This document shows, one piece after another, positions 1-6,722 of a stretch of 8,234 nt of DNA. Location: positions 1-8,234 of the forward strand of contig DAIOVD010000185.1 in NCBI GenBank assembly GCA_036759185.1, read 5' to 3'. A model generated the notes under the pieces. It was given only the letters and a program-made list of their open reading frames with translations. It ran no database searches and was not told the DNA's origin. Source of the stretch: CAMDMI01 sp036759185. Lineage in GTDB: Bacteria > Bacteroidota > Bacteroidia > Cytophagales > Flexibacteraceae. The first letter of the stretch is position 1. Each line of letters begins with the position of its first letter. Both the position numbers and the translations under genes were made by a program.

Positions 1-1173
1 TACACCGAAGCGACTTGCGATGGATGGCATAATGGCGATCAGAGCCAGGAATATTGCACCTGGAAGAGTGATACGGTCAATAACAGTTGCGATGTGATCA
101 CTTGTTTGCGGACCTGGTTTAACACCCGGGATGAAACCATTGTTACGTTTCATATCATCAGCAATCTGATTTGGATTGATCGCGATGGCTGTATAAAAGA
201 ATGTAAAGATGATGATCAGCAGACCGAACATCAGACTGTATTGCCAGCTGGTGTAATCGGAGAATGCATATCCAATCCGAACGAGGAAGTCATTTCCGGA
301 GGAGGCGATCATGTTGGTAAAGAAAGCTGGAATCAACATCAGTGACTGAGCAAAGATGATTGGCATAACGCCAGCAGAGTTTACTTTAATCGGAAGATAT
401 TGTCTCTGGCCACCATATACTTTGTTGCCGACAATTTGTTTGGCATACTGGATTGGAATCTGACGTACTGCCTGGGTGATCATCACCACAGCCATCACAA
501 CAAAGAACAATACAAAAAGTTCCAGAATGAAAATCAATGCACCGTTGATGTCGCGGGTCATTGCCTCTTTAATAATGGCTCCAGGGAAGCGGGAAATGAT
601 ACCCACCATGATCAGGAGGGAAATACCATTACCAATTCCACGATCGGTGATTTTCTCGCCCATCCACATACAGAAAATGGTTCCTGCCGTGAGAACAACA
701 ATCGAAGACAGACTAAATAAAGAAATGCCTGCGAAATTGACAGCGAATTCCGGATAGATGTATTCAGCCGGAATGTTGGATGAAATGTAGGCTGCTGATT
801 GAAAAACGCAGATTACAATCGTAAGTACACGGGTGTACTGATTGATTTTCTTCCTTCCGGATTCTCCTTCTTTCTGTAGTTTCTGGAAATAAGGAACGGC
901 TACGGTTAACAACTGAAGTACGATGGAGGCAGAAATGTACGGCATGATACTCAGACCGAAGATGGATGCATTACTGAATGCACCACCAAGGAGAGTATCC
1001 AACAATCCAAATATGCCTTCTGTACTGCCCTGAAAACGGGCACCGTCTACACCTGGAAGTACGATGTACGAACCAAGGCGGTAAACAGCCAGAAATAACA
1101 ACGTATTGAGGATTCGCTCACGCAAATCCTCAATTGAAAAAATATCACGGAATGTTTTGATCAGCTTATTCAT
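1..1173 (-). CDS. secY: Protein translocase subunit SecY, C-terminus cut off by window edge
   Basis: This is the central channel subunit of the Sec translocon in the inner membrane. With SecE it forms the pore for SecA-driven export and for insertion of membrane proteins. The reading frame is open from the ATG at 1173 to base 1, giving 391 residues of an expected 440 or so; the last transmembrane helix and C-tail lie outside the window. Visible marks are an N-terminal amphipathic segment (IFSIEDLRERI), the plug and TM2 region with GLSIMPYISASIVLQLL (residues 73-89), the second SecY signature WMGEKITDRGIGNGISLL (170-187), and the cytosolic C5 loop FIPGVKPG (347-354). In E. coli the last loop reads PGIRPG, with the essential Arg357; here it is Lys352, which I believe is usual in Bacteroidota. 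The start codon overlaps the rplO stop by one base (TGATG), suggesting translational coupling. Confidence 0.97.
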   Translation of the reverse strand, partial: MNKLIKTFRDIFSIEDLRERILNTLLFLAVYRLGSYIVLPGVDGARFQGSTEGIFGLLDTLLGGAFSNASIFGLSIMPYISASIVLQLLTVAVPYFQKLQKEGESGRKKINQYTRVLTIVICVFQSAAYISSNIPAEYIYPEFAVNFAGISLFSLSSIVVLTAGTIFCMWMGEKITDRGIGNGISLLIMVGIISRFPGAIIKEAMTRDINGALIFILELFVLFFVVMAVVMITQAVRQIPIQYAKQIVGNKVYGGQRQYLPIKVNSAGVMPIIFAQSLMLIPAFFTNMIASSGNDFLVRIGYAFSDYTSWQYSLMFGLLIIIFTFFYTAIAINPNQIADDMKRNNGFIPGVKPGPQTSDHIATVIDRITLPGAIFLALIAIMPSIASRFGV

Positions 1174-1622
1174 CAGGAGACAAGGTTTGTGGAACCTCCC
1201 GCCTTCTCGATCAGTTCTTTCGCTGAATCAGAAAAAGCATGTGCAGTTACATTAACAGTTGAATTGAGTTCGCCCCGGCCTAATACTTTCACTTTATCTT
1301 TTTTGGAAACCAGACCGTGTCCCTGAAAGAAGTTCAGATCCAATGTAGTCGAGTTGTAGGTTTCAGAAAGCTTCTGAAGATCATCAAGATTCAACACCTT
1401 GAAGGTCACCTTTCCTGGATTTTTAAAGCCGAATTTCGGAACGCGTCTCTGAAGTGGCATCTGACCACCTTCAAAGCCTGCTTTTCTTGAGTAACCAGAT
1501 CGGGACTGAGCACCTTTGTGTCCACGGGTAGATGTTCCACCCATACCGGATCCTGAACCACGTCCGATTCTTCTTCTGCTCCGTACGGATCCTTCAGCTG
1601 GTTTTAAGGTATGTAATTTCAT
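1173..1622 (-). CDS. rplO: 50S ribosomal protein L15 (uL15)
   Basis: L15 is a late-assembling large-subunit protein that threads a basic, glycine-rich N-terminal tail through 23S rRNA. The 149-residue product is close to the 144 of E. coli. It starts MKLHTLKPAEGSVRSRRRIG and has the expected flexible Gly/Arg tail (residues 20-45, with GRGSGSGMGG and RGHKGAQSRSG). A globular C-terminal half follows, with the L15 signature region KVKVLGRGELNSTVNVTAHA (110-129) and the terminal SAKELIEKAGG. It lies 12 nt after rpsE, where rpmD (L30) would usually be inserted. An AAGGAA stretch about 10 nt before the ATG is one of the few Shine-Dalgarno-like sites in the cluster. Its TGA stop shares a base with the secY ATG. 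Confidence 0.98.
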   Translation of the reverse strand: MKLHTLKPAEGSVRSRRRIGRGSGSGMGGTSTRGHKGAQSRSGYSRKAGFEGGQMPLQRRVPKFGFKNPGKVTFKVLNLDDLQKLSETYNSTTLDLNFFQGHGLVSKKDKVKVLGRGELNSTVNVTAHAFSDSAKELIEKAGGSTNLVS

Positions 1623-1634
1623 GTTAATGGTTCC

Positions 1635-2150
1635 TTAACCGTTAAATACTTTTTGTAAAGAGATACCTCTGTTTTTGGCAATTTCACTTGGATCTTTCAT
1701 GGATACCAGTGCATCAACAGTTGCTTTTACCACGTTGTGCGGATTAGAAGAACCTTTTGATTTCGCCAGAATATCTTTGATACCGGCACTTTCAAGTACA
1801 GCACGCATTGCACCACCGGCAATGATACCTGTACCTGGGGCGGCAGGCTTCAGGAATACAAATCCACCGGAATATTTACCATGATTGGCATGTGGTACGG
1901 TGTGCTTGTACATCGGAATTTTTACCAGATTCTTTTTGGCATCATCGATACCTTTCTGAATGGCATCGGTTACCTCGTTGGCTTTACCCAATCCGTAACC
2001 TACGATTCCATTACCATCTCCAACCACTACAATGGCGGAGAATGAAAAGCGACGACCACCTTTTACAACTTTCGCTACCCGGTTGATGGCAACTACTTTT
2101 TCTTTCAGTGAATCTCCTTCAACGGAGCGAACGATTCTGCTGTTGTTCAT
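1635..2150 (-). CDS. rpsE: 30S ribosomal protein S5 (uS5)
   Basis: S5 sits at the mRNA entry side of the small subunit and contributes to decoding accuracy and mRNA unwinding. The product has 171 residues (E. coli 167). The N-terminal double-stranded-RNA-binding-type domain carries the S5 signature GGRRFSFSAIVVVGDGNG (31-48) followed by GYGLGKANEV (51-60). The C-terminal domain carries PGTGIIAGGAMRAVLESAGI (105-124) and KGSSNPHNVVKATVDAL (132-148), and the protein ends LQKVFNG. It begins 3 nt after rplR. A perfect AAGGAGGT lies too far upstream (about 16 nt) to act as a normal ribosome site and is explained by the conserved L18 C-terminus. No rpmD follows. Confidence 0.98.
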   Translation of the reverse strand: MNNSRIVRSVEGDSLKEKVVAINRVAKVVKGGRRFSFSAIVVVGDGNGIVGYGLGKANEVTDAIQKGIDDAKKNLVKIPMYKHTVPHANHGKYSGGFVFLKPAAPGTGIIAGGAMRAVLESAGIKDILAKSKGSSNPHNVVKATVDALVSMKDPSEIAKNRGISLQKVFNG

Positions 2151-2153
2151 GTC

Positions 2154-2504
2154 TTAAAAATTTAAACCTCCTTCACGTGCTCCTTCAGCAAGAGCTTTTA
2201 CCCTACCATGATATAGATATCCGCTTCTGTCGAAAATCACATTGGTGATTCCTGCTTCTTTTGCTTTTGAAGCCAGTGCCTGACCTACTTTCCCAGCGGT
2301 TTCAGTTTTTGAAGTGGAGGCAGATTTTACTTCCAGTGAAGATGCAGTAGTAATGGTTTTGCCAGCTACATCATCGATCAACTGAGCGTAGATCTGAGAG
2401 TTACTTCTGAAAACAGATATTCTCGGTCTTTCAGCAGAGCCTCTGATTTTTTTACGGATTCGCAGTTGAATTCTCTTTCTGCGTTCTAACTTAGTTAAAG
2501 CCAT
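2154..2504 (-). CDS. rplR: 50S ribosomal protein L18 (uL18)
   Basis: L18 binds 5S rRNA and helps dock it, with L5, into the central protuberance of the large subunit. The 116-residue product is of normal length (E. coli 117). The basic N-terminal tail LERRKRIQLRIRKKIRG (6-22) is followed by the family core RPRISVFRSNSQIYAQLIDD (27-46). The C-terminal block FDRSGYLYHGRVKALAEGAR (91-110) and the ending EGGLNF are typical of the family. It starts 3 nt after rplF, without a clear Shine-Dalgarno (A/T-rich AAAATAAATC precedes the ATG), and is surely co-transcribed with its neighbours. Confidence 0.98.
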   Translation of the reverse strand: MALTKLERRKRIQLRIRKKIRGSAERPRISVFRSNSQIYAQLIDDVAGKTITTASSLEVKSASTSKTETAGKVGQALASKAKEAGITNVIFDRSGYLYHGRVKALAEGAREGGLNF

Positions 2505-2507
2505 GAT

Positions 2508-3065
2508 TTATTTTGCAGATGTTTTACCAGCTTTTCTTCTAACAACTTCGCCAACAAAGCGGATACCTTTTCCTTTGTAAGGTTCAACTTCTCTGAGGCT
2601 TCTTAATTTTGCAGCAACCTGACCGATCAGGTGTTTGTCAATCCCTTGCAATGTTACAATCGGGTTCTTACCTTTTTCAGTAATAGTCGATACAGTAATT
2701 TCAGGAGGAAGACCAATTACCAGGTTGTGTGAATAACCCAATGATAATTCCAGATTGGAGGTTCCCTGAAGAGATGATTTGTAACCAACCCCTACAAGTT
2801 CCAGATCTATTTTGTAGCCTTCATTTACTCCTTTTACCATATTGGCAATTAAAGAGCGGTATAAACCGTGAAGCGCTTTGTGTCTTTTTTGTTCAGTCGG
2901 GCGTACTACTGTCAAAACTCCGTCCTCAATATTGATACTGATGTCCGGATCAACAGCCTGGGTCAAAGTTCCTTTCGGACCTTTAACTGTCACCACATTC
3001 GATTTGTCAACCGAAATTGCAACAGCTGCAGGTATCGGTAACGGTAATTTTCCAATTCTTGACAT
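2508..3065 (-). CDS. rplF: 50S ribosomal protein L6 (uL6)
   Basis: L6 binds helix 97 and the sarcin-ricin region of 23S rRNA near the factor-binding site of the large subunit. The 185-residue product (E. coli 177) has the usual two tandem alpha/beta domains. The N-terminal one begins MSRIGKLPLPIPAAV and has VTVKGPKGTLTQ (25-36) and HKALHGLYRSLIANMVKGV (62-80). The C-terminal one has the RNA-binding signature EPYKGKGIRF (161-170), followed by a basic tail VVRRKAGKTSAK. It lies 11 nt after rpsH and 3 nt before rplR, within a continuous polycistronic unit. Confidence 0.98.
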   Translation of the reverse strand: MSRIGKLPLPIPAAVAISVDKSNVVTVKGPKGTLTQAVDPDISINIEDGVLTVVRPTEQKRHKALHGLYRSLIANMVKGVNEGYKIDLELVGVGYKSSLQGTSNLELSLGYSHNLVIGLPPEITVSTITEKGKNPIVTLQGIDKHLIGQVAAKLRSLREVEPYKGKGIRFVGEVVRRKAGKTSAK

Positions 3066-3076
3066 GGTTCAGAGAA

Positions 3077-3475
3077 TTAATAAACGTAACATAAAACTTC
3101 TCCTCCTACTTTATGAAGACGGGCTTCCTTGTCACTCATCACACCTTTCGATGTTGAGAGGATGGCAATACCCAGTCCGTTCAGAACTCTTGGTAATCGG
3201 GTAGCCGAAGCATACTTACGAAGACCTGATTTACTGATGCGTTCCAGTTTCATAATTGCCGGATCCTTAGAAGGATAGCTATATTTCAACGCAATCTTAA
3301 TGGAACCTTGCGGACCACTGTCGTCTACTTTATAGCTTAAAATGTATCCTTTTTCAAAAAGGATCTCCGTAATGCGCTTCTTCATGTTGGAAGCAGGAAC
3401 CTCAACTACCAAATGCCTGGCTTTAATGGCGTTTCGTAATCTGGTTAGATAATCGGCTATTGGATCAATGACCAT
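3077..3475 (-). CDS. rpsH: 30S ribosomal protein S8 (uS8), first gene of the cluster
   Basis: S8 binds the central domain of 16S rRNA early in small-subunit assembly; in E. coli it also represses the spc operon by binding the rplE message. I take the ATG at 3475, giving 132 residues starting MVIDPIADYLTRLRNAI, which matches the family N-terminus (E. coli about 130). The frame stays open to a GTG at 3493, but that would add six residues unlike the family. The C-terminal signature GLGIAILSTSKGVMSDKEA (100-118) and the ending EVLCYVY are characteristic. A GAGGGG run lies about 17 nt before the ATG, too far for an ordinary ribosome site. The gene is preceded by a promoter, not by rpsN, so here S8 is the leading gene of the transcript. 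Confidence 0.97.
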   Translation of the reverse strand: MVIDPIADYLTRLRNAIKARHLVVEVPASNMKKRITEILFEKGYILSYKVDDSGPQGSIKIALKYSYPSKDPAIMKLERISKSGLRKYASATRLPRVLNGLGIAILSTSKGVMSDKEARLHKVGGEVLCYVY

Positions 3476-3513
3476 ACAAATGCGTAATAACACCCCTCTT
3501 CAAAAAGGGAGTG

Positions 3514-3544
3514 CAAAAGTAGAGTTTTTGATCGGAAAGCCAAA
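3514..3544 (-). promoter_or_regulatory. Bacteroidota-type promoter for rpsH-secY cluster
   Basis: Read on the minus strand, TTTG (3544-3541) is followed by exactly 19 nt and then TACTTTTG (3521-3514). This is a full match to the known Bacteroidota housekeeping consensus, -33 TTTG and -7 TAnnTTTG. Transcription should start a few bases further on, around 3507-3510, leaving a leader of roughly 33 nt before the rpsH ATG. The site lies in the 88-nt gap between the bioF-like stop and rpsH, so it would separate the ribosomal transcript from trpS-bioF. The element match is seen directly; activity is inferred. Confidence 0.8.
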
Positions 3545-3563
3545 TAGTGAATTCAAAAATATT

Positions 3564-4712
3564 TTAAAAATCTCCAAGAAGCCGGATCAGTTCGTCAATT
3601 TGAGCTGCTGAATTGAAGCTATGGAGGCTTATACGGAGTCGTTCTGTCCCGGATCTGACAGTAGGCGAAAGCATTGCTTTTGTCTGATAACCAAGTGTTT
3701 CAAGCTGTTTTGAAGCCTTCAAAGCCTTTTCATTCCCGGGTAATAAAAAATATTGGACCGGCGACATTTTATTTTTTGAAATGGCACCTTCCATCGAAAC
3801 TCCGGACTGGTTCCAGTGTGTAATATTTGACTGTAGTTTCTCCGTAAGTTCAGGGTTTTGTTTCAGAAACCTAAGTTGTTCCAGACATATCCCGGCCTGA
3901 ACCGGCATCGGAGCTGTGGAGTAAATGACGGGATGTGAAAAATTGGTCAGGTAATTCTTCGTAACAGACGAAATAGCCAGTACGGCTCCAGACGCCCCCA
4001 ACGCTTTTCCAAAGGTGTAGATTCTCGCCCAGATTCTGTTTTCTAGCCCCAACATTGCCGCCAGCCCTCTTCCGGAAGGTCCGATGGTACCGGTGCTGTG
4101 GGCTTCATCCAGAATAATAGTTGCGTTGTGCTTTTCTGCCAGTTCTGTAATAGATGTAAGCGGACAGAGATCGCCGTCCATACTGTAAATGCTTTCCAAC
4201 ACAATAAACTTTCGACCTGTCCCTTTTAAAAGTTTTCTTTCCAGGTCTTCCAGATCATTGTGCCGGAACGGATATTTTCTGGCCAGAGAAAGTCGCATGC
4301 CGTCTTTCAGACTCACATGGCAGGCATCATCATATATATACGTGTCCTGCCTTCCGGCAACTACCGAAAGCAACGCCAGATTTGCCATATAACCATTCTG
4401 GAAAAAGAGGCATGATTCTGCTTTGAAAAATTCAGCGCATTCTTCTTCCAGTTCCGTCAGAATCGGGTGGTTGCCCGAAACCAGACGGGAACCTGTAGAC
4501 CCTAAGGGTAAAACGGAGAGTTGTCCTGTGTTGAGTTCATCAAGAACCTGTATCGCATTTCCGGCCAGGCCAAGGTAATTGTTCGATATAAAATCGGCTT
4601 TTGTTGTCTGGACAGGTGGTGCCCATGTACGGTATAAATGCGATGCTTTCCGTTTTTTCAGTTCTTCCTCTAAATAAGAATCCATATCCCGAATCGGTCT
4701 GGTTTCGGCCAT
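3564..4712 (-). CDS. bioF: Alpha-oxoamine synthase, probable 8-amino-7-oxononanoate synthase (BioF)
   Basis: A PLP-dependent fold-type I enzyme of the alpha-oxoamine synthase family. BioF condenses L-alanine with pimeloyl-ACP or pimeloyl-CoA, releasing CO2, in the first ring-assembly step of biotin synthesis. The 382-residue protein is full length (E. coli 384). Active-site features align by position with E. coli BioF: Ser75 in GSTGSRLVSGN (71-81), the stacking His132 in YDDACHVSL, Ser177 in ESIYSMDGD, Asp202 and His205 in LDEAHSTGTIG, and the Schiff-base Lys236 in TFGKALGASGA. It ends with RLRISLHSFNSAAQIDEL. The TFGKAxGxSGA form favours BioF over serine palmitoyltransferase or 2-amino-3-ketobutyrate CoA ligase, but acyl substrate cannot be read from sequence. 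It follows trpS by 11 nt; no other biotin gene is in the window. Confidence 0.85.
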   Translation of the reverse strand: MAETRPIRDMDSYLEEELKKRKASHLYRTWAPPVQTTKADFISNNYLGLAGNAIQVLDELNTGQLSVLPLGSTGSRLVSGNHPILTELEEECAEFFKAESCLFFQNGYMANLALLSVVAGRQDTYIYDDACHVSLKDGMRLSLARKYPFRHNDLEDLERKLLKGTGRKFIVLESIYSMDGDLCPLTSITELAEKHNATIILDEAHSTGTIGPSGRGLAAMLGLENRIWARIYTFGKALGASGAVLAISSVTKNYLTNFSHPVIYSTAPMPVQAGICLEQLRFLKQNPELTEKLQSNITHWNQSGVSMEGAISKNKMSPVQYFLLPGNEKALKASKQLETLGYQTKAMLSPTVRSGTERLRISLHSFNSAAQIDELIRLLGDF

Positions 4713-4723
4713 GCAGTGAAAAA

Positions 4724-5695
4724 TCAGAAACCTGTCAGAGGAGTAACCCTGTTCAGAACGTTTGTTGCAATTGACCGTGCTTTGTCTGCTCCAATGGCCA
4801 GAATGGCGTCGATTTCTTCCGGTTTACTCATCAATGATGCGTACCGTGCCCGTGCATCCTGAAAATGATCCAGAATTTTTTCAAATAACATCTGTTTGGC
4901 ATGACCGTAACCAAAATTTCCGCCGGCATACAACGAAGCCAGATGGGTTGTTTCGGCTTCTGAGGCCAGGAGGCTGTAAAGCTTAAAGGTCGTATCACCT
5001 TCCGTCTGTTTCGGATCTTCCAGCGGAGTTGAGTCCGTGAGAATGGACATCACCACTTTTCGGAGAGCCTTGTCATCGAGATAGATATCAATATAGTTGC
5101 CGTAACTCTTGCTCATTTTCCCGCCGTCGGTTCCGGGTACCAGCATGCTGTCCTGTTGGAGTGCAGGAGTGGGAAGAGTTAAGACATCCTGTTTGTAGGC
5201 ATTATTGAAAGCACTGGCAATGTCACGGGCAATTTCGATGTGCTGGATCTGGTCTTTCCCGACCGGCACAAATTCGGTGTCATATAATAATATGTCTGCC
5301 GCCATCAGAACCGGATAGCTGAACAGTCCTGCGTTCACATCCGACAGTTTATCGGACTTGTCCTTAAACGAATGGGCATTGGCCAGCATCGGAAATGGTG
5401 TGAAACAACTCAGGATCCAGGTGAGTTCCAGTACTTCCTTCACATCGGACTGGCGGAACAGGATGTTTTTATGGTAATCAAATCCAAAGGCAATCCAGGT
5501 GGCCGCTACTGACCGCACATTGTGGATTCGCTGTTCGGCCGATTTAATGGTGGTGAGGGAATGGTAATCTGCAATAAAGAAAATGCAGTCGTTTTCCAGG
5601 TTTTGTGAAAAACGGATTGCTGGTTCAATGGCACCCAATATGTTTCCCAGATGTGGGATTCCTGAACTCTGAATGCCGGTAAGATATCTTGCCAT
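4724..5695 (-). CDS. trpS: Tryptophanyl-tRNA synthetase
   Basis: A class Ic aminoacyl-tRNA synthetase that charges tRNA-Trp using ATP in the cytoplasm. The 323-residue product is of normal bacterial length and starts MARYLTGIQSSGIPHLGNIL, where PHLGN (14-18) is the HIGH-motif equivalent and the TGIQSSG lead-in is typical of TrpRS. The tryptophan-pocket helix SYPVLMAADILLYDTEFVPV (126-145) contains Asp134, corresponding to the residue that reads the indole nitrogen, and is followed by GKDQIQHIEIARDIA (146-160). The second catalytic motif GGKMSKSYGN (191-200) has an intact KMSKS. The gene is divergent from the plus-strand DUF4412-like gene and is followed after 11 nt by the bioF-type gene. No convincing promoter was identified in the 114-nt divergent gap. 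Confidence 0.97.
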   Translation of the reverse strand: MARYLTGIQSSGIPHLGNILGAIEPAIRFSQNLENDCIFFIADYHSLTTIKSAEQRIHNVRSVAATWIAFGFDYHKNILFRQSDVKEVLELTWILSCFTPFPMLANAHSFKDKSDKLSDVNAGLFSYPVLMAADILLYDTEFVPVGKDQIQHIEIARDIASAFNNAYKQDVLTLPTPALQQDSMLVPGTDGGKMSKSYGNYIDIYLDDKALRKVVMSILTDSTPLEDPKQTEGDTTFKLYSLLASEAETTHLASLYAGGNFGYGHAKQMLFEKILDHFQDARARYASLMSKPEEIDAILAIGADKARSIATNVLNRVTPLTGF

Positions 5696-5809
5696 GGTTT
5701 GTATGAATGGAGGTACAAAGATGAATTCCTGTTTCTGATTTCTTTCCTGCCCGCTTTTATTTTTTTATGTTTTGATGATTTCGGTTCTTGTCGCTTCATA
5801 CAATACACA

Positions 5810-6580
5810 ATGAAAACGATCCTGCTTTTTTCAGCCTTTCTGCTGACCAGCTTTTGTTCTTTCGCTGGTTACTACATCGAGTTTAAGGTAACCAGTGCCC
5901 AGGGCATGAATGGTACTATGAAATCCTGGTACCAGGACGGGAACACCCGAAGCCAGATGAACATGGGAGAAGGAATGCAGGGAATGGGCAGAATGGGGAT
6001 GATGAATATGACCACTCTGCAGTTGAAAGATAGTCCCGACGCATTTTACATGCTGAACGAAAAGGAGAAAACCTATTTTGAATCCGGCAGGAGAAAAAGG
6101 GAAGGGGAGTCGTCGGTTGAAGAGAAAGAAAAGTACGAAGTGGTGGTGATTGGAAAAGAAACTGTGAACGGATATGCCACAACTCATGTCACACTGAAAG
6201 GAAAGTCAGAACGGATGGGTATCATGCATTGGTGGGTGAGCACAGAAGTAAAAGGATATGGAGATATGGCGGATATGAAAAACCGGTACATCAATGGTTC
6301 AGCAGCCACCAAAGCCATGGCCGAAAAGGGTGTACAGGGATTTCCCGTCCGGATGAAAATGGGTGGTGACAAAATGGAAATGCAGATGGACCTTGTGAAA
6401 GCAGAGATGATGGACATTCCTGAATCAAAGTTTAGTCTCGAAGGATACACCAAGCAGGAAAAGCCATCTCCGATGATGCCGGGCGGTGTGGATATGCAGA
6501 AAATCCAGAACATGACGCCTGAAGAGCGTCAGAAATTCATGGAGCTGATGCAGAAGCAATACGGGCAGAAACAGGAGTAG
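5810..6580 (+). CDS. Exported methionine-rich DUF4412-like protein
   Basis: Function unknown. I chose the ATG at 5810 because it opens directly onto a Sec signal peptide (MKTILLFSAFLLTSFCSFA, likely cut before GYY); the frame continues upstream to 5699, but those 37 residues would bury the signal. The 256-residue product fits the general pattern of DUF4412-type periplasmic proteins of Bacteroidota: a YYIEFKV strand at the mature N-terminus, alternating beta segments such as YEVVVIGKETVNGYATTHVTL (109-129), an MHWWVSTEVKG strand (139-149), a VRMKMGGDKMEMQMDL strand (180-195), and a closing IPESKFSLEGY. It is rich in methionine, 30 of 256 residues, with eight between residues 50 and 67. The C-terminal tail MTPEERQKFMELMQKQY (235-251) is a charged helix. 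It stands alone on the plus strand, divergent from trpS. Family assignment is from memory of the pattern. Confidence 0.85.
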   Translation: MKTILLFSAFLLTSFCSFAGYYIEFKVTSAQGMNGTMKSWYQDGNTRSQMNMGEGMQGMGRMGMMNMTTLQLKDSPDAFYMLNEKEKTYFESGRRKREGESSVEEKEKYEVVVIGKETVNGYATTHVTLKGKSERMGIMHWWVSTEVKGYGDMADMKNRYINGSAATKAMAEKGVQGFPVRMKMGGDKMEMQMDLVKAEMMDIPESKFSLEGYTKQEKPSPMMPGGVDMQKIQNMTPEERQKFMELMQKQYGQKQE

Positions 6581-6585
6581 TGGAG

Positions 6586-6620
6586 AAAAGTTAAAAGTTA
6601 AGAATGAAAAGTTAAGAGTG
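6586..6620. repeat. Degenerate heptamer repeat, unit AAAAGTT
   Basis: Five consecutive heptamers read AAAAGTT, AAAAGTT, AAGAATG, AAAAGTT, AAGAGTG, beginning six bases after the stop codon of the DUF4412-like gene. Three are identical and two diverged. Simple AAAAGTTAAGAG-like runs of this sort are often seen between genes of Bacteroidota; no function is assigned. Confidence 0.6.
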
Positions 6621-6648
6621 ATTGGATGAAATGGGTTGATGTTTTAAG

Positions 6649-6661
6649 GGAGTTGAACTCC
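6649..6661. repeat. Short perfect palindrome GGAGTTGAACTCC
   Basis: Six-base arms GGAGTT and AACTCC around a single G. It lies 27 nt before the first arm of the larger inverted repeat and shares the GTTGAA word with the hairpin array. It could be a protein-binding site or a decayed relative of the array; the one-base centre is too tight for an RNA hairpin of the full length. Confidence 0.4.
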
Positions 6662-6687
6662 GTAAGTTTGGTTGAGATCCCGATTCA

Positions 6688-6722
6688 TCTTCAACTTTTT
6701 TAGAAATTTAAAAAGTTGAAGA
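6688..6722. repeat. 13-bp perfect inverted repeat at head of array
   Basis: The left arm TCTTCAACTTTTT (6688-6700) is the exact reverse complement of AAAAAGTTGAAGA (6710-6722), with a 9-nt loop. The right arm is the first 13 bases of array unit 1, so the left arm is an inverted copy of the unit start. In RNA this stem would compete with the unit-1 hairpin, since both use 6716-6722. There is no T-run after the stem on either strand, so it is not a standard terminator. Confidence 0.75.

Noticed and set aside
94..757. Plus-strand open frames of 83-106 codons opposite secY
   Set aside because: They lie antisense to a clear SecY frame and show no protein-like features of their own; shadows of secY.
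2160..2175. Perfect AAGGAGGT before rpsE on the minus strand
   Set aside because: It lies about 16 nt from the ATG and encodes the conserved EGG of the L18 C-terminus, so it is explained by the rplR coding sequence.
3476..3493. GTG at 3493 as an earlier rpsH start
   Set aside because: It would add MLLRIC before the canonical S8 start MVIDPIADYL and would sit almost at the predicted transcription start.
5716..5723. CATCTTTG on the minus strand as the trpS -7 element
   Set aside because: One mismatch to TAnnTTTG and no TTTG or TTG at the required distance upstream; not enough to call.
5766..5774. TATGTTTTG as promoter of the DUF4412-like gene
   Set aside because: It has an extra base relative to TAnnTTTG and no -33 element; T-rich DNA gives such matches by chance.
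5699..5809. Upstream ATG at 5699 for the DUF4412-like gene
   Set aside because: The extra 37 residues would place a signal peptide internally; the ATG at 5810 gives a textbook Sec signal.
5831..6513. Minus-strand open frames opposite the DUF4412-like gene
   Set aside because: His/Ser/Pro-rich compositions come from reverse reading of Met-rich codons; no start context or family match.
6626..6703. 25-codon plus-strand ORF starting MKWVDVLREL
   Set aside because: Too short, no recognisable motif, ends inside the inverted repeat and has no ribosome site; treated as chance.
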